Assembly (NCBI GenBank): GCA_021772735.1
Contig: JAJFLK010000270.1
Span: 1 to 12,572 of the forward strand
Reading direction: 5' to 3'
From: Candidatus Sumerlaeota bacterium
GTDB lineage: Bacteria; Sumerlaeota; Sumerlaeia; MVZB01; JAJFLK01
DNA: 12,572 nt
How positions within the stretch are numbered: position 1 is the stretch's first letter; each line of letters starts with the position of its first letter. The notes beneath the pieces were generated by a model that saw nothing but the letters and a program-made list of their open reading frames with translations, ran no database searches and had not been told where the DNA came from. Below, in pieces: positions 7,601 to 12,572 of the stretch. The translations under genes and the position numbers were made by a program.

Positions 7601-9640
7601 TTACTCGGCCGAAGCGGGGTAGAACTCGAAGTTAACCGATTTGAGTATGCCGACCTGAATCTCGTAAGAAACCTGGATTCGCATATCGGCGCGCACTCGG
7701 TTTTCCACATCCTCGCGGACTTCTTCGAGAGGGACGATCTGCCCGGCCGTGCGGTCCTGCAGCCCGACGGCGCGGATGACTTCGCCCTCGGCGTAGGGCT
7801 CGCTCCATTCGCCCACTTCGAGCCCGGAGAGCGCCTCGGCCGTCGGCCCCGCGATCACGCGGATATCCAGGTCGCGAGCCGCAAGGGGAGTCGAGCCACC
7901 ATTCGCCGCGCCCGGCTCTTGCCCGGGCTCAAGGTTCGTCTCTTTGGCGAGCTCCATGAAATCGTCAAGCGTGTGGACTCGTTCTCTCAGCTCGTCCTTG
8001 AGCTGTTTCGCGATTGAGCGCAGGGCGCGCTTCTTCCTCCACTCGCCAAGGGAGCCAAAATCCCCTCCAGGGTGGCGTTCGATGATCTGGTAACTGATCA
8101 GCCCCGCCCGCGTGTACTCAGAGTCTTTTTCCAGTTCGTAACGGGCGAGGATCGCATCTTCGGTCACTCCGGCGTCTTCGGCCGCCCGGACTCGCTCGTC
8201 GAGAACGGCCTTGCCGATGGCGCCGATGCGGACGACGTCGTGTGCGATCTTGAGCTCGCCCGAGTCGAACAGCTTGTGATCTCGGCACCAGGCCAGCGTC
8301 ATGAGAAACTTGGCGGGCGGGAACTTGCGAAACATGCGTAGCGCCTGTTCCTTCGGAACCCGTGGGCCGATGTTTCTGCCCCAGAATCCCTTGTAGTTCG
8401 CCCAGGTCAGCTGGTCGTCGTCGATGCTGAAGACGACCTCATCATCCTCGATATCCGGGGCGCGCAAGACCACATCCTCGTAAATGTGCATGCGAGGATT
8501 GGCGAACATCGCTTCATTAAGTTTGATATCGAGCCGTTTCATATCGCGCTCCAGGATCCGAATCCTGATCGACTCGCCGACCTGATCGAGCGGCCGAAAC
8601 GACTCTTCGGTCTTGGAGACGATCTCGATGACTTCGAAGCCGTGACGGGTCTCGAAAATCGGGCTGATCTCGCCAATCGCGGTTGCCTCGGCGGCCTCGC
8701 GGAGCGGCCTGACCAGTGGACGAAGTCCCGCCGGAAGGGGGCCGATCACGTCTCCGGCGGTCTCGGCCTCGGAGTATTCCTCGGCCAGTTCCTCGAAGGT
8801 CTTGCCCTCGGCGCGCTCGGCCAGGATCGCTTCGAGCCGGGCGCCGACCCCGGCCCGTGCTTCGGCGTTCATCGGCACAAGCAATTTCTCGCCGGCGCGC
8901 AAGGGACGGAAGAGCTTGCTCTCGCGTTCCTCGGGCGGAACCCATCGCAGCGGCCGCGAATCAACATCACTGCGGATACCGGCGATGGCGCCGGAGTTGC
9001 CGTTTATCCCGACGGCGATCGATTCGAGCGTATCTCCCTCGCGGGCCGTATAATGCTCATACGTCATCAGGTAGATTCGGCGCATCTTGAAACTGAACGG
9101 GATGCGATATAGCGGTTTCTCAGTCTCATAGATTTCCGCGACCTGCTCGTCGGTGGCGGGCACGACCTGATCTTCAACCCAGATCTTGTAGATGGCCGGT
9201 ATGGAATAGTTCAGCAGATAGGAATTGAAGGCCTCCCGGTAAGCGGTCTGCTTGATCGGGTCGGTCTCAAGATCGGCCTGGCGCACAAGCTCCTGGGAGA
9301 TCGCGTAGTTCGAAGCGATCTGGAAGACCCACTCGTCCGGCATGCGGTTCAGGTTTTCCCAATCAACTTCGCCCGAGCCCACGTTGCGCCAGAAACGGAA
9401 ATAATTCATCAGATCGAGGACGCGGATCTCGCCCTGGTCCGTGCGCGCGATGATATCCTCCGGGTCACGTTCGATCGGCTGGACCGTCGCGGGCACCGCT
9501 GCGGGGTCTCCGGCCACTGGGGGGCCTTCGAGCAATTGCGCACCGGCGGGCGCGGCGCTGCCAAGCGCGAGCAGAGCGATCAACATTGCTGCCTCCGCTC
9601 TCATGGATGTTCGTGCAGGTCCGTGACCGCGCTGACTCAT
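7601..9640 (-). CDS. Exported SurA/PpiC-like foldase, duplicated, with nested LysM-like segment
   Basis: The 679-aa protein starts at ATG 9640 behind GGAAGGG. A signal peptide (to about residue 34, APAGA-Q) sends it to the periplasm. Residues 60-180 form a SurA-N-like helical region. Residues 181-345 are a parvulin (PpiC rotamase) domain: first strand FSFKMRRIYLM, then a LysM-like insert (197-257), then the helix and core AERAEGKTFEELAEEYS, ISPIFETRHGFEVIEI. Residues 395-635 repeat the arrangement in degraded form, with a helical part and a second parvulin-like part from about 508. The two conserved parvulin histidines appear replaced (Arg188 and Glu336 by my alignment), so it may act as a chaperone rather than an isomerase. 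It is the first gene of the envelope operon and may fold or anchor the two downstream lipoproteins; this last point is inference from context. Confidence 0.9.
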   Translation of the reverse strand: MSQRGHGPARTSMRAEAAMLIALLALGSAAPAGAQLLEGPPVAGDPAAVPATVQPIERDPEDIIARTDQGEIRVLDLMNYFRFWRNVGSGEVDWENLNRMPDEWVFQIASNYAISQELVRQADLETDPIKQTAYREAFNSYLLNYSIPAIYKIWVEDQVVPATDEQVAEIYETEKPLYRIPFSFKMRRIYLMTYEHYTAREGDTLESIAVGINGNSGAIAGIRSDVDSRPLRWVPPEERESKLFRPLRAGEKLLVPMNAEARAGVGARLEAILAERAEGKTFEELAEEYSEAETAGDVIGPLPAGLRPLVRPLREAAEATAIGEISPIFETRHGFEVIEIVSKTEESFRPLDQVGESIRIRILERDMKRLDIKLNEAMFANPRMHIYEDVVLRAPDIEDDEVVFSIDDDQLTWANYKGFWGRNIGPRVPKEQALRMFRKFPPAKFLMTLAWCRDHKLFDSGELKIAHDVVRIGAIGKAVLDERVRAAEDAGVTEDAILARYELEKDSEYTRAGLISYQIIERHPGGDFGSLGEWRKKRALRSIAKQLKDELRERVHTLDDFMELAKETNLEPGQEPGAANGGSTPLAARDLDIRVIAGPTAEALSGLEVGEWSEPYAEGEVIRAVGLQDRTAGQIVPLEEVREDVENRVRADMRIQVSYEIQVGILKSVNFEFYPASAE
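8870..9052 (-). other. LysM-like segment nested in parvulin domain
   Basis: Residues 197-257 of the exported foldase begin with YTAREGDTLESIAVG and end with LRAGEKLLVP. These correspond to the opening and closing strands of a LysM peptidoglycan-binding domain (Y-x-V-x-x-GDTL-x-x-IA ... L-x-x-G-x-x-L-x-V-P). At about 60 residues it is longer than the usual 44-50, with an extra loop containing SRPLRWVPPEERE. The parvulin fold is interrupted after its first strand and resumes right after the insert. Confidence 0.65.
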
Positions 9641-9647
9641 ATATCCG

Positions 9648-9675
9648 ACCCTTCCGTCATTTCATCAACATTATC
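9648..9675 (-). promoter_or_regulatory. Possible -10 box and RBS of the envelope operon
   Basis: On the minus strand GATAAT (9675-9670) would place a transcript start near 9663. GGAAGGG (9654-9648) then sits about seven bases before the ATG at 9640. I see no good -35 hexamer at the expected distance, so an alternative sigma factor, an activator or a false match are all possible. The ribosome binding site is convincing; the promoter is weak. Confidence 0.35.
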
Positions 9676-10010
9676 GCAGGCGCCGGCCGTTGTGCGCGAT
9701 GGCCGAATTGGTTGCGGCCCGGAGCGGCGCGCGGCGCTCGATTTCAACGACCGGACACAGGCCCAGTTCCGTTGGGATTCCACGCCTGAACGCCCGTGCG
9801 CATCCTGCCGCGTGGCCCGGCATAGTTCAAGCCTCAAGCCCCGGGCGTGAGGTAGGTCGGAGGCGGCGGGGAAAGCCTCGTGCCCGTGCACCTGCCCCAC
9901 GCCGACAGATGACAGCTCGATATGCCCGAAAGGTTTGGCGGGGGTGACGCGTCCGTACACCCTTGGCCCAAAACCGCGAGAGGCGTGAGTCTGGTGCGTG
10001 ACGAAGCCTC
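9676..10010. other. GC-rich non-coding gap
   Basis: No convincing gene is found between the exported foldase and the small membrane protein. Short open frames here are arginine-rich on both strands, which is typical of random GC-rich sequence. One minus-strand frame (9960-9637) even ends in an ATGA overlap with the foldase start, but its composition does not look coded. The only internal structure of note is at 9844-9903. No tRNA, RNase P, SRP, tmRNA or known riboswitch motif was recognised by eye. Confidence 0.5.
9844..9903. ncRNA. Possible structured RNA element
   Basis: GGCGTG (9844-9849) pairs with CACGCC (9898-9903). It continues directly into AGGT (9850-9853) with ACCT (9890-9893), leaving a four-base bulge on one side. 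Inside, GAGGC (9860-9864) pairs with GCCTC (9875-9879) around a ten-base loop. The nested helices could form on either strand. High GC makes chance pairing likely, and I recognise no known family. Confidence 0.2.
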
Positions 10011-10035
10011 ATCCGATTGGAGAATACCGTCGGAT
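10011..10035 (-). terminator. Weak hairpin at the end of the four-gene cassette
   Basis: ATCCGA (10011-10016) and TCGGAT (10030-10035) form a 6-bp stem, extendable by one G-T pair, right at the stop codon of the last gene. No T-run follows on the minus strand, so it is not a standard rho-independent terminator. It could still protect the transcript end or attenuate read-through. Confidence 0.2.
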
Positions 10036-10442
10036 CAATCCCGGCCAGCCGTCCAATATATGGTCAGAAAGACAACGCTGATATAGGTCCATAAGGCTGA
10101 GAACACAATATGGACTGCCGTTTCAAACCTCTTGCCTCTCCACAATTCCGAAGAATACCCGAAGAACTGAATGAAAAGCCTGAACGCCCAGAAAATGCCC
10201 AAGCCTAGCGCAATCTCCCGACCAAGCTCTGTTTCGATAATATCTCTCGATGATATCCAACAAAACATGCCCAGGAGCGTCACGCCAAGTGCGATGAATA
10301 GAGTGTGGACGTACATGATCTGCCTGTTGATCAGGCTCAGATGAGCCAGCTCCTTCCGCCAGTCAAAATACCGTGGAAAGATTGCATGGGAAAACCCCAG
10401 GGCAATCAATAACGAGCCGATGATTTTAAGGTGTAATTCCAT
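10035..10442 (-). CDS. Small four-helix integral membrane protein
   Basis: I choose ATG 10442 (135 aa) over the longer frame starting at 10511, because the shorter form begins directly with a membrane helix (MELHLKIIGS) and overlaps the upstream gene by only 17 bases. Four membrane segments are visible at about 4-22, 43-62, 74-92 and 107-130. Between helices one and two is a conserved-looking polar loop, FPRYFDWRKELAHLSLINRQ, and before helix four FFGYSSELWRGKRFE. I recall similar unnamed proteins in Bacteroidota, next to methyltransferase, DUF2071 and DoxX-like genes, but no function. Base composition is low for this window (27 of 60 bases G+C in 10081-10140). It is the last gene of the cassette and is probably translated by coupling to the methyltransferase gene. 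Confidence 0.85.
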   Translation of the reverse strand: MELHLKIIGSLLIALGFSHAIFPRYFDWRKELAHLSLINRQIMYVHTLFIALGVTLLGMFCWISSRDIIETELGREIALGLGIFWAFRLFIQFFGYSSELWRGKRFETAVHIVFSALWTYISVVFLTIYWTAGRD

Positions 10443-11190
10443 TTTCCCGAAGCAAGTACGTCGTAATAAACGGATTGATCTTAAGTGTTTTTGAAATTGT
10501 GAGACCCGCACCCCCGAAGGTCTTGTGCCAGGATGATCCGGGCAAGAAGTGAAGGATTCCGATGCTGTAAGCGAGAAGATTCGGCAGGTCTCGAAGGTGC
10601 TCTGTCACTACGATTCTGCCGGTCGGGGCCAATCCCCTTCTCAATTCACGGAAAAACGAGATTCGCTCATTGTCGTCCCTGATTTCGTGAGCCGCCAGGA
10701 TAACGAAGATACAGTCTGCGGAAGCATCTTGTAGCGGCAGTCGCGAAGTTGATGTCTGCCTGGTGCCGGGATAGGGGGGATACGCCCTGCGCGCTCTTTC
10801 GATGGAGACTTCCGTGTGTTTGTCGGAGTCGTAAAAGTCGAAAACGAGCAATGACGCCTTCGGATACTTCTCGCTCAAGAGGATGCTCGTTTCGTCAAAG
10901 CCGGCGTTGACATTGACGATGGTGCCATTGGCCTCGACGCCCAGATCATCCAACCAGTTCAATCTGTATAGGCCCGATAAGTCATATACATAGAACGAAA
11001 CGACAAGGGATACGACCGTCGTCGCCAGTATTATGAAACACAAGCCATATCCGGTTGTGCGAAGGGCGCCCTCGAATTTCATGGAAGTTAGATAAACAGC
11101 CAAAGCGAGCGCTCCGGAGAAGGCATATAAGTGCCAATTAAACCTGATGACGTTCCACGCCCCGATGAAGGGCGGCCTCACGGAGCCCAT
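10426..11190 (-). CDS. Membrane-anchored class I SAM methyltransferase-like protein
   Basis: The 254-aa product has two N-terminal membrane helices (about 21-38 and 47-68) followed by a Rossmann-like methyltransferase domain. Motif I is at 91-101 (IVNVNAGFDET), where the usual acidic-x-G-x-G is replaced by N-x-N-A-G. The post-I strand LLVFDFYD (114-121) ends with acidic residues. Motif II/III-like segments are SADCIFVILAAHEIRD (157-172) and LRRGLAPTGRIVVTEHLRD (183-201). The C-terminal half has the LPGSSWHKTFGGAGL pattern seen before the last strand of such enzymes. The catalytic face is probably cytosolic at the inner membrane; the substrate is unknown, perhaps a lipid, quinone or membrane-bound small molecule. 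Its start overlaps the DUF2071 gene by 13 bases and its end overlaps the small membrane protein by 17, so all are translated from one message. Confidence 0.8.
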   Translation of the reverse strand: MGSVRPPFIGAWNVIRFNWHLYAFSGALALAVYLTSMKFEGALRTTGYGLCFIILATTVVSLVVSFYVYDLSGLYRLNWLDDLGVEANGTIVNVNAGFDETSILLSEKYPKASLLVFDFYDSDKHTEVSIERARRAYPPYPGTRQTSTSRLPLQDASADCIFVILAAHEIRDDNERISFFRELRRGLAPTGRIVVTEHLRDLPNLLAYSIGILHFLPGSSWHKTFGGAGLTISKTLKINPFITTYLLRENGITP

Positions 11191-11918
11191 AGCTCAACTC
11201 TACCCTTCTTCCACAAGTATGGGATGTCCTTAACCACGAATGCGCTCGCCAGGGTCGCCCCCTTCAGTTTGAGTGAATCGAGAAAGGAAATGTGATATCC
11301 CAACACCTCTACCGGTTCCGGGTTCCACCCTTGCCGAACGCCTTCGATGATCAGAACTTCACGTGATTCCGGGTTATAAGAGAAAGTGAACGGCAGTGGT
11401 CCGGCAAACCGCCTGGCTCCCTTCCAATCTGAAAAGGGAGATCCTTCAGGTAAGTCCACATCCTTCTTTTCGGTGCTGACCTCGATTCGAAAGTTCGAAC
11501 CCGTTGATCTGAATTCCAATCTGTCGTCTGATCGAAGTTGCCGGATGTCCGTTTTCGAATAATTGTAGCGTGTGAATATGTTTCCTGCGAAGGCCATCAG
11601 CCTCTTGTCAGTCTCCGATCTTAGAATGTAAAGGCCTCGCAATCTTCTTCCCTTTCGGGTGGTGTGCCTGACGAACAGGCGATATCCTGCCAGGCAGAAG
11701 TCTCTTCCTAGAACTTCCGGGAAACCTTTAGGGCGCAGGCTCTTAGTCTGGACAAGGGCGATTGCAAGAAATGCCCATCTGCCATCGAATACATCGAGCG
11801 CCAGGCATTCGGGGATAAGGCGCTCAAGCTGCTCCTTTTCCACGGCAAATGTGAGCACGAGCGACCGTTCGAAATATGCCTCAACGGCGAATGGGTGGTT
11901 TTTGAGAAAGGAGAGCAC
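11178..11918 (-). CDS. DUF2071 (YqjF-like) family protein
   Basis: The frame is open to a TTG at 11954. I prefer GTG 11918, one base after the stop of the upstream gene, which gives 246 aa beginning MLSFLKNHPFAVEAYFERS as homologs do by memory. The sequence shows DUF2071 features. An early strand and helix (LVLTFAVEKEQLERLIPECL) correspond to the family's acetoacetate-decarboxylase-like fold entry. WAFLAIALVQTKSLRPKG follows, then GYRLFVRHTTRKGRRLRGLYIL, matching the R-x-Y-V-R core, and a later F-x-R-Y-N-Y patch. No signal peptide or membrane helix is present. Family members are of unknown activity, so no reaction can be given. It sits between the DoxX-like and methyltransferase genes, and I believe this neighbourhood recurs in other bacteria. 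Confidence 0.8.
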   Translation of the reverse strand: MLSFLKNHPFAVEAYFERSLVLTFAVEKEQLERLIPECLALDVFDGRWAFLAIALVQTKSLRPKGFPEVLGRDFCLAGYRLFVRHTTRKGRRLRGLYILRSETDKRLMAFAGNIFTRYNYSKTDIRQLRSDDRLEFRSTGSNFRIEVSTEKKDVDLPEGSPFSDWKGARRFAGPLPFTFSYNPESREVLIIEGVRQGWNPEPVEVLGYHISFLDSLKLKGATLASAFVVKDIPYLWKKGRVELWAP

Positions 11919-11919
11919 G

Positions 11920-12336
11920 CTAATATTCTGACTCGATGCGCCTCTTGAAGACAACCTCGTTTGCCCACACGAAACCTATAAAAAGAAGGGCGAAGAGCAA
12001 ATTAAACCTTCCCCATTGCAAGAGGTCTGGAGCGAGCAAGAACTCAATAATATTCATGATGAGAACAATGAACACTTGAAGGGATGTACACCAGCGCGAC
12101 CTGAATCCGCTAAGAACCCAGATAGCCATGACTATCTCCGAAAACCCAATGGCCTTTGTCAGAATCAGGGAATACTCGCCTCCCAGTATCCGCGCTACAA
12201 TCTGCTCGTGGCGCGGCACCATGTTTAGCACTTTGCAGAAGAGTCCATTCGCTACCCAGACGATCGCAATGGACCAAGTCCCAAATTTATGAAGTGTCCC
12301 TCTTGAGATGATGGCTAACGTGCCCGCTCCTCTCAT
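11920..12336 (-). CDS. DoxX-like family membrane protein
   Basis: ATG 12336 gives 138 aa. The longer frame to 12465 adds a charged, proline-poor extension that does not look coded and would cover the promoter. Four membrane helices lie at about 20-38, 57-76, 83-101 and 110-126. The segment VANGLFCKVLNMVPRHEQIVARILG (described by its halves: NGLFCKVLN at 30-38 and VPRHEQIVARILG at 40-52) is characteristic of the DoxX-like family PF13781. It is an inner-membrane protein of unknown role; DoxX relatives have been linked to quinol oxidation or redox stress, but this subfamily is uncharacterised. It is the first gene of the four-gene cassette, with a promoter-like sequence about 25 bases upstream of the start codon. 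A short leader fits an ordinary housekeeping-sigma transcript. Confidence 0.8.
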   Translation of the reverse strand: MRGAGTLAIISRGTLHKFGTWSIAIVWVANGLFCKVLNMVPRHEQIVARILGGEYSLILTKAIGFSEIVMAIWVLSGFRSRWCTSLQVFIVLIMNIIEFLLAPDLLQWGRFNLLFALLFIGFVWANEVVFKRRIESEY

Positions 12337-12360
12337 GTGTTTCGTCCACGTCTCGCGGGG

Positions 12361-12391
12361 AGTATACGAAAAAGCTCGATGTGATTGCCAA
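12361..12391 (-). promoter_or_regulatory. Sigma-70-type promoter of the four-gene cassette
   Basis: On the minus strand TTGGCA (12391-12386) and TATACT (12366-12361) are separated by 19 bases. The boxes are good but the spacer is two bases longer than optimal. Transcription would begin near 12354, leaving a leader of about 18 bases before ATG 12336 with GTGGA as a poor ribosome binding site. The whole cassette could be read from this point. Confidence 0.5.
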
Positions 12392-12572
12392 GCCCATCGT
12401 TCCGATGAATAAGTCTCCGCCGGAGATCGACCGGTTCGGCCTTTCCGGCCCATCCGCGCCCCCACCCGGCCCCTCCGGTCCAGCCCCCGCCCACCTCCAA
12501 GCCCCTTGGGCCGTTGGCTTTAGGCACTCGCAGGGGATTGACGCAAGGGGCGATTCCGGGCATAGTATGATG
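12392..12572. other. GC-rich edge region without a gene
   Basis: No convincing gene is seen. The minus-strand frame that covers it encodes a glycine- and arginine-rich product of low complexity. GCCCCTTG (12501-12508) and CAAGGGGC (12544-12551) form an 8-bp inverted repeat 35 bases apart. It could be a hairpin or operator, or chance. The composition changes sharply from the AT-richer cassette to this stretch. Confidence 0.4.

Noticed and set aside
9637..9960. 107-aa minus-strand frame whose stop overlaps the foldase start as ATGA
   Set aside because: The overlap looks like coupling, but it starts at GTG without a ribosome binding site and the product is an arginine- and serine-rich mix without domain or strand pattern.
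11124..11139. Second sigma-54-like string TTGGCACTTATATGCC on the minus strand
   Set aside because: The GG-to-GC distance is nine instead of ten bases, and the site lies inside the methyltransferase coding region.
12333..12563. 76-aa minus-strand frame at the right edge
   Set aside because: Low-complexity glycine/arginine-rich translation; it would also cover the promoter at 12361-12391.
1..12572. CRISPR arrays, insertion sequences, tRNA or rRNA genes
   Set aside because: No direct-repeat spacing, transposase-like frame, terminal inverted repeats or conserved RNA motifs were seen on either strand.

Overview
The window reads as chromosomal DNA of a GC-rich, Gram-negative-type bacterium. Evidence for an outer membrane and periplasm is a SurA/PpiC-like exported foldase and two lipoproteins with clear lipoboxes. 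The presence of rpoN (sigma-54) and multi-domain lipoproteins built from carboxypeptidase-regulatory-like, Big_5, parallel beta-helix and possible DUF4034 modules would fit a phylum at the edge of the Planctomycetota, Sumerlaeota or Hydrogenedentota, or a myxobacterium-like lineage. The sequence alone does not settle this.

Left part (1-1559, + strand): two small genes of unknown function lie 57 bases apart. The second has lower GC in the stretches I counted than the housekeeping genes. The first has a weak resemblance to the sporadically distributed TIGR04255 family.

Middle (1614-9640, all - strand): rpoN is preceded by a near-consensus sigma-54 (-24/-12) promoter, which suggests autogenous control. 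Immediately upstream of that lies a hairpin plus T-run that probably terminates a three-gene envelope operon. In transcription order the operon encodes an exported SurA-like protein, a lipoprotein with carboxypeptidase-regulatory-like and Big_5 domains, and a beta-helix lipoprotein. The SurA-like protein is internally duplicated and has a LysM-like segment inserted in its first parvulin domain. The genes are separated by 3 bases and by a GTGA overlap, so they are very likely co-expressed and act together at the cell envelope.

A GC-rich 394-base gap without a credible gene (9641-10034) separates this operon from a second block.

Right part (10035-12336, - strand): four tightly packed or overlapping genes of lower GC encode a DoxX-like membrane protein, a DUF2071 (YqjF-like) protein, a membrane-anchored class I methyltransferase-like protein and a small four-helix membrane protein. 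A promoter with TTGGCA and TATACT boxes sits in front. I recall this gene set mainly from Bacteroidota-like genomes, so it looks like a horizontally moved cassette of unknown role. It is the best candidate in the window for an undescribed functional unit.
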